Shown in pieces: positions 20,432 to 28,468 of a stretch of 34,545 nt of DNA. The position numbers and the translations under genes were made by a program. This DNA comes from Alistipes sp. (GTDB lineage: Bacteria > Bacteroidota > Bacteroidia > Bacteroidales > Rikenellaceae). The stretch covers positions 1-34,545 of the forward strand of contig JAFNXQ010000032.1 in assembly GCA_017383445.1 (NCBI GenBank). The letters run 5' to 3'. Every line of letters begins with the position of its first letter. The stretch's first letter is position 1. Under the pieces are notes generated by a model that was not told the DNA's origin, did not search any database, and saw nothing but the letters and a program-made list of their open reading frames with translations.

Positions 20432-20920
20432 ATGAATATTTTTGACCTTATCGTCTATGTTGCTCTGGCGTGGGCCGTTTTCAACGGTTGGCGTCGTGGC
20501 TTTTTGTTGCAGCTATTTTCGCTGGTTGCTGTTGTCGCAGCACTCTATCTGGGAGTCCTCTATGGTGCCGAAGTGGGTGCTATGCTGGGTATGGAGGGAA
20601 CAACCGCACAGATAGGAGGCTTTATTGCGATTTTCGTAGCATCGCTTATCGCCATAGCCATCATCGCCCGTCTGCTAAAAGGAGTCTTCAAACTTGCGGG
20701 ACTGGGTGTCCTCGATACGCTGCTCGGCATACTTTTCTCAATCGTTAAGGTCGGTCTGGTTTTGAGTATCCTGTTCTCCGGCTTTGAGGCCCTGAACAGA
20801 GATTATAAGCTCGCCTCAAAGCAAAAGGTGGAGTCTTCTCGCTGGTTTAAGCCTGTGGAGAGTTTTACCGACAAACTGACGCCCTACTTCAAGGAGTTGG
20901 AGAATAATCTCTTGAAATAG
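20432..20920 (+). CDS. cvpA: CvpA-family inner-membrane protein, 162 aa
   Basis: Four hydrophobic segments (about 4-25, 28-48, 60-82 and 100-125) follow an N-terminus (MNIFDLIVYVALAWAVFNGWRRGF) typical of the CvpA/colicin V production family, with the Gly-Trp-Arg-Arg-Gly-Phe turn after the first helix. The C-terminus is a short charged cytoplasmic-type tail. CvpA relatives affect envelope homeostasis and colicin V export in Enterobacteria; the molecular role is unknown here. ATG 20432 gives the family-like N-terminus. It is the first gene of an operon, with rsgA starting 3 nt after its stop codon. Confidence 0.8.
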   Translation: MNIFDLIVYVALAWAVFNGWRRGFLLQLFSLVAVVAALYLGVLYGAEVGAMLGMEGTTAQIGGFIAIFVASLIAIAIIARLLKGVFKLAGLGVLDTLLGILFSIVKVGLVLSILFSGFEALNRDYKLASKQKVESSRWFKPVESFTDKLTPYFKELENNLLK

Positions 20921-20923
20921 TCT

Positions 20924-21850
20924 ATGGCAGAGAGTTTCCTGGCTACAGTGGTCCGTTCTACGGGCAGTTGGTATGAGGTATTGCACGAGGGCGAGAGGTT
21001 GCAGTGTCGCATACGCGGTAAATTGCGTCTTAAAGGTGTGCGTTCGACAAATCCCGTTGTCGTGGGTGATGTGGTGTGCTGCGAGCCCGATGAGCAGGGC
21101 GAGTATGTCATCTCGGGCATCGAACCTCGCCGTAACTATATCATACGCCGTGCATCCAACCTCTCAAAGGAGTCACACATCATAGCGGCGAATATCGACC
21201 AGGCGTTGTTGGTCGTTACACTCTTTTCGCCCGCAACGGCTACGGAGTTTATCGACCGTTTTCTGGTTACTTGCGAGGCCTACAAAGTGCCCGTTACGAT
21301 TCTTTTGGCGAAGATTGACCTTGCCCGCCAGACACCCGAGGCAGTGGAGGAGTTCCACGCCATATATGAGAGTGCCGGCTATCGCATCGTTGAGGTCTCG
21401 GCTACCGAGGGCGAGGGCATCGACACGGTGCGGGATATGCTGCGAGGCAAGACGACACTTCTGTCGGGTAATTCGGGAGTGGGAAAATCTACCCTCGTGG
21501 CGGCTGTTGAGTCGGGTCTCGATATCCGCACGGGCGAGATTTCGCAGAGCCACCACAAGGGTCGCCATACGACAACCTTTTCGACGATGTACCCCCTGTC
21601 GGATGGCGGCTATATAATTGATACCCCCGGCATTAAGGGCTTTGGACTTATCGATATCGAGGATGCCGAGCTGGCACATTACTTCCCCGAGATGATGCGT
21701 TTCCTGCCCGAATGCCGATTCTATAATTGTTCTCATACCCACGAGCCGCATTGTGCCGTTGTGGAGGCTGTCAAGCGAGGCGAGATAGCCTACCCGCGTT
21801 ATGAGAGTTACCTGAAAATAATGGACGAAGATGACAAGTATCGCAAGTAG
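20924..21850 (+). CDS. rsgA: Ribosome small-subunit-dependent GTPase A
   Basis: RsgA (YjeQ) is a circularly permuted GTPase that helps mature the 30S subunit. At 308 residues it is of normal size. An N-terminal OB fold (about 1-70) is followed by the permuted GTPase domain: G4 LLAKIDL (127-133), P-loop GNSGVGKS (182-189), switch region with HHKGRHTTT (210-218), and G3 DTPG (233-236). A C-terminal zinc finger has Cys264, Cys269, His271 and Cys277. The G4 motif is AKxD instead of the usual NKxD, a change at a guanine-contacting position. The gene sits between cvpA (3-nt gap) and the TrmH-family gene (20-nt overlap). Confidence 0.93.
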   Translation: MAESFLATVVRSTGSWYEVLHEGERLQCRIRGKLRLKGVRSTNPVVVGDVVCCEPDEQGEYVISGIEPRRNYIIRRASNLSKESHIIAANIDQALLVVTLFSPATATEFIDRFLVTCEAYKVPVTILLAKIDLARQTPEAVEEFHAIYESAGYRIVEVSATEGEGIDTVRDMLRGKTTLLSGNSGVGKSTLVAAVESGLDIRTGEISQSHHKGRHTTTFSTMYPLSDGGYIIDTPGIKGFGLIDIEDAELAHYFPEMMRFLPECRFYNCSHTHEPHCAVVEAVKRGEIAYPRYESYLKIMDEDDKYRK

Positions 21851-22544
21851 ATTGAAGAGCCTTTGCTCGGGTCACGACGAGGAGTGGTATGCTCCGCGTA
21901 TGGAGTATATGACGGGCTTCCTTACCGCCGAGAGGCTGGAAGTATTGCAGAGAACGCTTGCCCTGCGTACCCGCTATATGACAATCCTCACCGAAAACAC
22001 CTTCCATCCGCAGAATGCCTCGGCTCTGGTACGCCACTGCGAGGCCTTCGGCTTGCAGGATTTGCATACGGTGGAGACATTGTGCAAGTTCAACCCCAAT
22101 GTAAATATCGTGCGAGGCACGGATAAGTGGGTCGATATCACACGCCACTCTTCAACGGCCGAGGCTATCTCGTCGTTGAAGGCGGCAGGCTATCGTCTGG
22201 TGGCGACCACGCCTCACCGCGAGAGTTGTACGCCCGAGACCTTCGATGTCGAGAAGGGCCCGTTCTGCCTTGTCTTCGGTACGGAGCACGCCGGCGTAAG
22301 TGACGAGATTATCGCCTCGGCCGATGAGTATCTGCGTATCCCTATGTGCGGTATGGTCGAGAGCCTTAATGTGTCGGCTTCGGCGGCGATTCTTATCTAT
22401 ATGCTCTCGCAGCGTATGCGACTCTCGCCATCGATTGACTGGCATCTGTCGGAGGCGGAGAATCGCGAGCTGTTGTTCCGCTGGGTTATGTCGTCGGTGC
22501 GGGATGCCGAGAGAATATTGGAACGCAAGTTTCCCGAAAAATAG
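21831..22544 (+). CDS. TrmH/SpoU-family RNA 2'-O-methyltransferase, 237 aa
   Basis: The three SPOUT signatures are present: motif 1 HPQNASALVRHCEAFG (59-74) with the catalytic Arg68, motif 2 LVFGTEHAGVS (147-157), and motif 3 IPMCGMVESLNVSASAAI (170-187). The enzyme methylates a ribose 2'-hydroxyl using SAM. The CEAFG and MVESLNVS forms resemble TrmH (tRNA Gm18) more than the rRNA enzyme RlmB, but the target cannot be fixed from sequence. ATG 21831 overlaps the last 20 nt of rsgA, suggesting translational coupling. A later Met (residue 24) is an alternative start that would still keep all motifs. The aminotransferase gene follows after 9 nt. Confidence 0.88.
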   Translation: MTSIASRLKSLCSGHDEEWYAPRMEYMTGFLTAERLEVLQRTLALRTRYMTILTENTFHPQNASALVRHCEAFGLQDLHTVETLCKFNPNVNIVRGTDKWVDITRHSSTAEAISSLKAAGYRLVATTPHRESCTPETFDVEKGPFCLVFGTEHAGVSDEIIASADEYLRIPMCGMVESLNVSASAAILIYMLSQRMRLSPSIDWHLSEAENRELLFRWVMSSVRDAERILERKFPEK

Positions 22545-22553
22545 CAAATCACT

Positions 22554-23753
22554 ATGAACGAGATATTACGAAAGCAGTTTCTGCGTCACGTGGCACAGAC
22601 CTCGCCGGCACCGCAGCTTATAGAGGTGGCACGTGCCGAGGGTGTCTTTTTCTATACGCCCGAAGGTAAGCCCTACTACGATTTGGTATCGGGCGTGTCG
22701 GTAAATAATGTCGGCCACGGCAACCCTGCTGTTGTTGAGGCTGTGCAGCGTCAGGCTGCTGACTATATGCACATTATGGTCTATGGCGAGATGGTTGAAC
22801 GCCCACAGGTGGAGTTTGCCCGTCGCTTGGCGAAGGCTCTGCCCGAGCCTTTGGATACGGTCTATTTCCTCAATTCGGGAGCCGAGGCTGTCGAGGGTGC
22901 TTTGAAACTGGCAAAGCGTTATACCGGCCGTACGGAGATGATTTCGATGCGTCGTGCCTATCACGGCTCTACACACGGAGCTATGAGTATGATGGGAGCC
23001 CCCGAGGGCGAGGAGTGGAAAAATGCCTTCCGACCTCTGCTGCCCGACACGAAGGCTATCCGCTTCAACTGCGAGGAGGATTTGATGCAGATTACTCCAC
23101 GCACGGCGTGCGTATTGTGCGAGCCTGTGCAGGGTGAGGCAGGTGTTATTCCTCCCAAAGAGGGCTTTTTGCAGGCTCTGCGTAAGCGTTGTACGGAGGT
23201 GGGGGCACTGCTTATCTTCGATGAGATTCAGATGGGTATGGGCCGTTCGGGCGAGATGTTCGCTATGCAGAAATATGGCGTTACGCCCGATATCGTCTGC
23301 TTGGCGAAGGCTCTGGGTGGCGGTATGCCGTTAGGTGCTTTCGTTGCGAGTCAGGAGATTATGTCCACCCTCACGCATAACCCCGTCTTGGGCCACATCA
23401 CAACCTTTGGCGGACATCCCGTATGTTGTGCTGCGGGTCTGGCGGCTATGCGATTCTTGCAGGAAAATCGTGTCGTGGAGGATGTTGAACGCAAGGGCGT
23501 GATGTTCGAGCAGGCTTTGACTGACCACCCACAGGTGCAGGCGATTCGCCGCAGCGGACTGCTGCTGGCCGTTGAGCTGGGCAGCTCGGATAAGCTCTAT
23601 CGCCTGATGGATATTTTCATCGAGGAGGGCATTTTGAGTGATTGGTTCCTCTATTGCGATACGGCGTTCCGCATATCGCCGCCGCTTGTGATTACCGACG
23701 ACGAAATACGCGATTGCGTTGAGCTGATTCGTAAATGTTTAGACAGATTGTAA
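22554..23753 (+). CDS. Class III PLP-dependent aminotransferase (acetylornithine/ornithine aminotransferase-like), 399 aa
   Basis: The fold-type I, class III layout is complete: YDLVSGVSVNNVGHGNP (about 42-58), the phosphate-binding NSGAEAVEGALKLAKRYTGR (about 105-124), FDEIQMGMGRSG with Asp223 contacting the pyridine nitrogen, and the Schiff-base Lys252 in LAKALGGGMPLGA. Such enzymes transfer amino groups between an omega-amino donor (acetylornithine, ornithine, GABA, lysine) and a 2-oxo acid. No arginine-biosynthesis genes are nearby, so the substrate is left open. It lies 9 nt after the TrmH-family gene and 24 nt before the coiled-coil membrane protein, in the same transcription unit. Length is normal and no key residue is missing. 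Confidence 0.9.
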   Translation: MNEILRKQFLRHVAQTSPAPQLIEVARAEGVFFYTPEGKPYYDLVSGVSVNNVGHGNPAVVEAVQRQAADYMHIMVYGEMVERPQVEFARRLAKALPEPLDTVYFLNSGAEAVEGALKLAKRYTGRTEMISMRRAYHGSTHGAMSMMGAPEGEEWKNAFRPLLPDTKAIRFNCEEDLMQITPRTACVLCEPVQGEAGVIPPKEGFLQALRKRCTEVGALLIFDEIQMGMGRSGEMFAMQKYGVTPDIVCLAKALGGGMPLGAFVASQEIMSTLTHNPVLGHITTFGGHPVCCAAGLAAMRFLQENRVVEDVERKGVMFEQALTDHPQVQAIRRSGLLLAVELGSSDKLYRLMDIFIEEGILSDWFLYCDTAFRISPPLVITDDEIRDCVELIRKCLDRL

Positions 23754-23777
23754 TTATAAACCTAATAACTTAAAATT

Positions 23778-24176
23778 ATGAGTAACACAAATTCAAGCAT
23801 CAAGATTACGGCTGGTGGCGTTCTTGCCATTGCTTTTGTATTTTTCGCTGTGATAGCATTCTTTATGTTCGGTATTCCTCGTTATAATGTATGGCAGCAG
23901 GAGATGAAGGGTCGTGCCGAGTTGGCACAGGCCGAGCAGAATCGCCAGATCAAGATTGAGGAGGCGAAGGCTAATCTGGAAGCCGAGAAGCTCAATGCAC
24001 AGGCCGAGGTTGTGCGAGCACAGGGTGCTGCCGAGGCTATCAAGATTGAGAATGGCTCACTCACGCCCACCTATATCCAGTATCTGTGGGTACGTCAGCA
24101 GAACTCATCGGCCAACAAGGTTATCTATATCCCCACCGAGGCCGGCTTGCCTATCTTGGAAGCCAAGAGTGAGTAA
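23778..24176 (+). CDS. Membrane-anchored coiled-coil protein resembling the C-terminal tail of SPFH/prohibitin proteins, 132 aa
   Basis: One transmembrane helix (about 10-34) is followed by a charged coiled coil (about 40-88) rich in Ala, Glu and Lys (RQIKIEEAKANLEAEKLNAQAEVVRAQGAAEAIK). The end matches prohibitin/stomatin tails: TPTYIQYLWVRQQ and VIYIPTEAGLPILEA. The SPFH (band 7) domain that normally lies between anchor and coiled coil is absent, and the short length leaves no room for it. SPFH proteins form membrane microdomain scaffolds and protease-associated rings; this may be a partner or minimal version. The gene ends an operon and is followed by a strong terminator. Its N-terminus fits the ATG at 23778 with a short gap upstream. 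Confidence 0.75.
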   Translation: MSNTNSSIKITAGGVLAIAFVFFAVIAFFMFGIPRYNVWQQEMKGRAELAQAEQNRQIKIEEAKANLEAEKLNAQAEVVRAQGAAEAIKIENGSLTPTYIQYLWVRQQNSSANKVIYIPTEAGLPILEAKSE

Positions 24177-24209
24177 AATCAAAAATACTCTTTGTGATAC
24201 AATTTTAAG

Positions 24210-24239
24210 AAAAAGCCTATCTGTTCGGATAGGCTTTTT
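24210..24239. terminator. Bidirectional terminator between the aminotransferase operon and nfo
   Basis: GCCTATC (24215-24221) pairs with GATAGGC (24228-24234) around a 6-nt loop. The stem is flanked by five A on the left and five T on the right, which extend the pairing and give a U-tract on either strand. It lies between convergent genes. Confidence 0.88.
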
Positions 24240-24250
24240 GTTCTTATTTA

Positions 24251-25096
24251 TTACTCCTCGGCAAAGCTTTTCAGCAGTGCAATCTCTTCGGGCCAGCGAC
24301 TTTCGTCGGGGGTCTCCAAGATAAGCGGAATATCGTCAAAACGCTTGTCCTGCATAATATAGCGGAATGGCGTGATGCCCAGAAAACCCTCGCCCATAGG
24401 AGAGTGTCTATCGACACGGCTGCCAACGCCCTTCAACGCATCGTTCAGGTGCATACCACGCAGAAACTCAAAGCCTACCACCTCGTCAAACTCGCGGAAT
24501 ACCATCTCGCAGCCAAGTTCGGTCGAGAGGTCATAGCCCGCAGCGAAGGAGTGGCAGGTGTCAAGACATACACCCACACGCGACTTATCCTCCACGCGTT
24601 CAATAATATATGCCAGGTGCCAGAAGGCGTAGCCGAGGTTTGAGCCCTGTCCGGCAGTGTTCTCGATTACGGCCGTCACGCCTTTGGTGTTTGCCAAAGC
24701 GATGTTGATTGACTCGGCAACCAAAGCGAGGCTCTCCTGCTCCGATATCTTTTTCAGGTGGCTGCCCGGGTGGAAGTTCAGGCGGTCGAGTCCCAACGCC
24801 TCGCAACGCTGCATCTCGTGCAGGAACGAAGCTCGCGACTTCTGCAAGCCCTCCTCCTCGGGGTGGCCGAGGTTGATAAGGTAGCTGTCGTGTGGCAGAA
24901 TCTGCTGTGGCGTGTAGCCATAATTCCGGCAAGCCTCACGAAATGCCGCAATCTGCTCGGCCGAGAGTGCCGGAGCAGCCCACTGGCGTTGGTTCTTCGT
25001 GAAGAGAGCAAAGGCCGTAGCCCCTATTTCGTGTGCGTTGCGGGGTGCGTTCTCCACACCTCCCGAAGCACTGACGTGAGCACCGATGTACTTCAT
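24251..25096 (-). CDS. nfo: Endonuclease IV (AP endonuclease)
   Basis: Endonuclease IV cleaves DNA 5' to abasic sites in base-excision repair using three zinc ions. The protein has 281 residues, close to the family norm. All nine metal ligands are present at positions that coincide with the classical numbering: His69 (PHDSY), His109 (NFHPGSH), Glu145 (IENTAGQG), Asp179 and His182 ([12 protein letters not shown]), His216 (MHLND), Asp229 and His231 (DRHSP) and Glu261 (LETPD). The enzyme should be active and cytoplasmic. It is monocistronic, convergent with the aminotransferase operon and divergent from the DUF3078 operon. A -7 element on the minus strand lies inside a small palindrome 30 nt upstream. 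Confidence 0.95.
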   Translation of the reverse strand: MKYIGAHVSASGGVENAPRNAHEIGATAFALFTKNQRQWAAPALSAEQIAAFREACRNYGYTPQQILPHDSYLINLGHPEEEGLQKSRASFLHEMQRCEALGLDRLNFHPGSHLKKISEQESLALVAESINIALANTKGVTAVIENTAGQGSNLGYAFWHLAYIIERVEDKSRVGVCLDTCHSFAAGYDLSTELGCEMVFREFDEVVGFEFLRGMHLNDALKGVGSRVDRHSPMGEGFLGITPFRYIMQDKRFDDIPLILETPDESRWPEEIALLKSFAEE

Positions 25097-25120
25097 AGTA
25101 GTAAAAGTGTAATATTATGT

Positions 25121-25136
25121 AACTACAAATGTAGTT
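25121..25136 (-). promoter_or_regulatory. nfo -7 element embedded in a palindrome
   Basis: TACATTTG (25126-25133 on minus) matches TAnnTTTG. It lies inside AACTAC-AAAT-GTAGTT (25121-25136), a perfect 6-bp inverted repeat around 4 nt. A dimeric repressor could occupy this site, but no regulator can be named. No clear TTTG is at -33. Confidence 0.45.
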
Positions 25137-25153
25137 ATTTTTGCGAAAAGTCT

Positions 25154-25161
25154 TAACTTTG
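25154..25161 (+). promoter_or_regulatory. -7 element of the DUF3078/C-terminal protease operon
   Basis: TAACTTTG matches TAnnTTTG and lies 46 nt upstream of the ATG at 25208. The -33 region is not recognisable. The nfo -7 element is only 20 bp away on the opposite strand, so the two promoters nearly touch back to back. Confidence 0.5.
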
Positions 25162-25207
25162 TGGTCGGAAATGTTCCGTAAAACGCAGAAATAAAATCAG
25201 ACATCAT

Positions 25208-26374
25208 ATGAAAAAGTTTTTCTATCTGTTTTTAGCAGCTTTGGTATGTGCTGCCGAGGCGAAAGCACAGTTCTCGGTTGAGGACGACACAAAGACCGCA
25301 ACGGGTAAGGTTGAGTTTGTCGATAGAGTTAAGGAGATGGATGCCTCTACCGACTATTACAGCGAGGCTGCCGCAAGAGCCGAACGTCGCCGTATCCGCA
25401 ACGAACGCAACTTTTTGGAGGTAAATGCCAAGTTGCAGGGCTCGATGACCTCGTACAACGATGCGTGGACAACAAGCCGTGGTGGTGACAACGCAATGAC
25501 CGTTCTGGGTACATTCTCATTGAAGCACACATTCAAGAAGGGCGACTTCACTATCGCCACCGATGCGAGTGCCCGCTATGGTTATAACCGTATCAAGGTA
25601 GAGAACGAGTCGGGCAAAGGCAAGGGTATATGGTTCAAGAATATCGACGAGTTCTGGGTGCAGACACAGCCGGCACACAAGATTCGCAAGAATTGGGATA
25701 TGTCGGCACTGATTAAGTTCCGCAGCCAGTTTTCAAGCACCTACCTGTCGCGTACCGAGCAGGGTGATGACGATGTGATTTCGGGTCTGTTTACCCCCGG
25801 TTACCTCGATGTGTCAGTCGGTTTCACGTTCAAGAGTCCGAAGCCGAAGTTCCCCATCGAGATATCACTCAACCCCCTGTCAACGAGTGGTACGTGGGCA
25901 ACAAACGACAAGGTACGTCACTATTACAAAGATATCAAGGGTGCAACGACATGGTTTGGTATCGACATCGACAAGAACTCTCTGTTTACGGGCGGTTCTT
26001 CTGTCAATATCAAGTTTAACCGCAAGTGGGGTAAGAGTGAATGGTTTACATACGACACCAACCTCTATTGCTACTATGGTTGGCTGACCAATGTGGGCCG
26101 AGCAGGAAAAATCAGACGATATAACAACTACCTCAAAGATTTGCAGGCGTGGGAGAATGCCGGCAGCATCGAGGCTGACAAGCCTGCAGCTGTGCCTGCG
26201 TTCGTTAATCTGCATCCTACAATCGAGTGGCGTAATACCATTTCGTTCAAGGCGTCGAAGTATATTTCAACCGATATCTATCTGCAACTTAACTACGACA
26301 AGGCTCAAAATACATCGGTTCAGCTCTACTCGATGCTGACTCTGGGTCTTACCTACACATTCAAGAACAAGTAG
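25208..26374 (+). CDS. DUF3078-family outer-membrane beta-barrel protein, 388 aa
   Basis: A signal peptide (MKKFFYLFLAALVCAAEAKAQ) is followed by a short charged region and then repeated amphipathic beta strands. Asn/Ser/Trp-rich segments such as NFLEVNAKLQGSMTSYNDAW, WDMSALIKFRSQFSSTYL and ISLNPLSTSGTWATND match the DUF3078 family of Bacteroidota. The C-terminus (MLTLGLTYTFKNK) has the final barrel-strand pattern. The cellular location is inferred to be the outer membrane; no function is established for the family. It is the first gene of an operon that continues after 70 nt with the C-terminal processing protease. No terminator is seen in that gap. Confidence 0.8.
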   Translation: MKKFFYLFLAALVCAAEAKAQFSVEDDTKTATGKVEFVDRVKEMDASTDYYSEAAARAERRRIRNERNFLEVNAKLQGSMTSYNDAWTTSRGGDNAMTVLGTFSLKHTFKKGDFTIATDASARYGYNRIKVENESGKGKGIWFKNIDEFWVQTQPAHKIRKNWDMSALIKFRSQFSSTYLSRTEQGDDDVISGLFTPGYLDVSVGFTFKSPKPKFPIEISLNPLSTSGTWATNDKVRHYYKDIKGATTWFGIDIDKNSLFTGGSSVNIKFNRKWGKSEWFTYDTNLYCYYGWLTNVGRAGKIRRYNNYLKDLQAWENAGSIEADKPAAVPAFVNLHPTIEWRNTISFKASKYISTDIYLQLNYDKAQNTSVQLYSMLTLGLTYTFKNK

Positions 26375-26444
26375 AATATTGCCAGGTGTTTTGATTGCGG
26401 GCACGGCGGTTGCTATGCTATCTATAACCGATATAGTTTGATGT

Positions 26445-28136
26445 ATGCAGAAAAAGTTTTCTAAACGGACAATAATATTTCCACTGCTGCTTGTTGCGGG
26501 CATTGTTGCGGGTATCTTTATTGGCCAGTTCGTGGGGCGTAACCGTGCGGAGTCGCGGTTTGTCTCAATAATACAGAATCTGGGGCTGGGCAATATAAAC
26601 AACAAGATCGTGCAGACCTGTATGCTTGTTGAAAGGCAGTTTGTGGACTCTATCTCGATGGATTCGCTGTCGGAGCTGGTTATTCCGCTGATGATGGAGA
26701 AACTGGACCCTCACTCGGTCTATGTCCCTGCTCGTGAGATGCAGCAACTGAACGAGCCGTTGGAGGGCGAGTTCGATGGTATCGGAGTGGTCTTCAATGC
26801 AGCCACCGATACGGTTGTTGTGCTGAATGTTGTGCCTAACGGCCCGAGTGCCAAGGCGGGCATCGTTGCAGGTGACAGAATCATTGAGGTCAACGACACC
26901 ATCATTGCGGGCGTGAAGATGCCGCAGACCGATATTATGAAGCGTCTGCGAGGCAAGCGAGGCACGGAGGTCAAGCTGTCGCTTGAACGTCGTGGCATTG
27001 AGGATTTGGTCGATGTGGTTGTCGTGCGTGATGCCATACCTATCCATAGCATCGAGTCGTCGTTTATGGTAAATGACGATACGGGCTTTATACGCCTGTC
27101 GCAGTTCTCCCGCACGTCGCACTCCGAGCTGATGAAGGCGTTGGCGGAGCTGCGTGGCAAGGGTATGACCAAGCTGATATTCGACCTGCGAGGCAATTCG
27201 GGTGGTTTTCTCGACCAGGCGATTCTCATTGCCAACGAGTTCCTCTCAAGAGGCAAGCTGATAGTATATACCGAAGATAGAAACGGCCACCAGATGAAGC
27301 AATTCAGCAATGGCAAGGGCGTGGCAGACGATATCGTTCTGGCGGTCTTGATTGACGAGGATAGTGCATCGTCAAGCGAGATTTTGGCAGGAGCCATACA
27401 GGATAATGACCGAGGCATGATTTTCGGCCGCCGTTCATTCGGTAAAGGCTTGGTGCAGCAGCAGATAGCCTATGATGACGGCTCGGCTCTGCGTCTGACC
27501 GTGGCACGCTACTACACCCCTACGGGTCGTTCCATTCAGCGACCCTATGAGAATGGCGACGAGATGGACTATCGTATGGATATTGTGCGTCGTTACAACA
27601 ATAATGAGTTCTTCTCGGCCGACAGCATTCACTTCGCCGACTCGTTGAAGTACATAACGCCGCAGGGCAGAACGGTCTATGGCGGTGGCGGAATTATGCC
27701 CGATAGGTTTATTCCTATGGATACGACCTACTTTTCGCCCTATTATATCGAGGTTACGGGTCGTAATATTCTCTATCGCTACACGATGGATTATGCCGAC
27801 CGACACCGCGAGGCGTTGAACAAGGTGCAGACAATGGAGGAGCTGACGAAGCTGCTCGATAGTGACCGCCGTCTGTTTGATGACTTTGTGGTCTATGCCC
27901 AGCGACACGGCGTGAGACCCTCGCAGGGAGATTTTGCCAAGTCGCGTAAGGTTATGGAGTCGCAGCTAAGAGCCTATATAGGCCGAAATACGATGTTGGA
28001 GGATGACGGTTTCTACTACAACATCTTCCCGATAGACAATGTTGTGTCGGCGGCGATAGACTATCTTCGTGATACGCCTGCACAGACAAAGCCGACTCCT
28101 GAAAGAAGAAAGCTGATAGATATTGATGAAGAGTAA
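26445..28136 (+). CDS. C-terminal processing peptidase, family S41 (CtpA/Prc-type), 563 aa
   Basis: One N-terminal membrane anchor (about 9-30) places the enzyme in the periplasm. A PDZ domain (about 105-190, with GIGVVF and GPSAKAGIVAGDRIIEVND) precedes the S41 peptidase domain. The Ser/Lys dyad is Ser309 in DSASSSE and Lys334 in SFGKG, 25 residues apart as in Prc. The C-terminal region (about 430-545) is longer than in minimal CtpA and may cap the active site. Such proteases trim C-termini of exported proteins and degrade envelope proteins. It is followed 12 nt later by a small acidic membrane protein, suggesting that both belong to one function. Its substrate is unknown. Confidence 0.92.
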   Translation: MQKKFSKRTIIFPLLLVAGIVAGIFIGQFVGRNRAESRFVSIIQNLGLGNINNKIVQTCMLVERQFVDSISMDSLSELVIPLMMEKLDPHSVYVPAREMQQLNEPLEGEFDGIGVVFNAATDTVVVLNVVPNGPSAKAGIVAGDRIIEVNDTIIAGVKMPQTDIMKRLRGKRGTEVKLSLERRGIEDLVDVVVVRDAIPIHSIESSFMVNDDTGFIRLSQFSRTSHSELMKALAELRGKGMTKLIFDLRGNSGGFLDQAILIANEFLSRGKLIVYTEDRNGHQMKQFSNGKGVADDIVLAVLIDEDSASSSEILAGAIQDNDRGMIFGRRSFGKGLVQQQIAYDDGSALRLTVARYYTPTGRSIQRPYENGDEMDYRMDIVRRYNNNEFFSADSIHFADSLKYITPQGRTVYGGGGIMPDRFIPMDTTYFSPYYIEVTGRNILYRYTMDYADRHREALNKVQTMEELTKLLDSDRRLFDDFVVYAQRHGVRPSQGDFAKSRKVMESQLRAYIGRNTMLEDDGFYYNIFPIDNVVSAAIDYLRDTPAQTKPTPERRKLIDIDEE

Positions 28137-28148
28137 AACGAAAAGAAT

Positions 28149-28457
28149 ATGATAAAGAGAGTAATAGGTATTGTTGCGTCGCTGGCTATCTTGGCACTTA
28201 TCGTCTTTACGGTGCTGGGTGCCGGCTCATACAAGAGTATGCTGCCCGAAACGCTTTTCTCGTCAGATGAGGCGGTAGAGGCGGTTGTAGAAGAGGTTGC
28301 AGAAGAGGTGCAGGATGACGTGACAGAGGGTGCGGAGCCGGCAGATTCAACGGCTCTGGATTTGGCGACGGCTTCGGAGGAGGCTTCGGAGGAGCAGATG
28401 CCTGATGGTGCAGAGACTGCTACGGAGAGTGACGGGCAGAGTGTTGAAGCAGAATAA
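28149..28457 (+). CDS. Small single-pass membrane protein with a long acidic tail, 102 aa
   Basis: I do not recognise the family. One transmembrane segment lies near the N-terminus (about 4-26, IGIVASLAILALIVFTVLGAG). The remaining 70 residues are strongly acidic: Glu, Asp, Ala, Ser and Val dominate and there is almost no Lys or Arg (EAVVEEVAEEVQDD, ASEEASEEQMPD). The tail is probably disordered. It lies 12 nt after the S41 protease gene and 11 nt before the next gene, so it is cotranscribed. A protease adaptor or substrate is a guess from position only. Confidence 0.65.
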   Translation: MIKRVIGIVASLAILALIVFTVLGAGSYKSMLPETLFSSDEAVEAVVEEVAEEVQDDVTEGAEPADSTALDLATASEEASEEQMPDGAETATESDGQSVEAE

Positions 28458-28468
28458 AGTAGTTGCGT

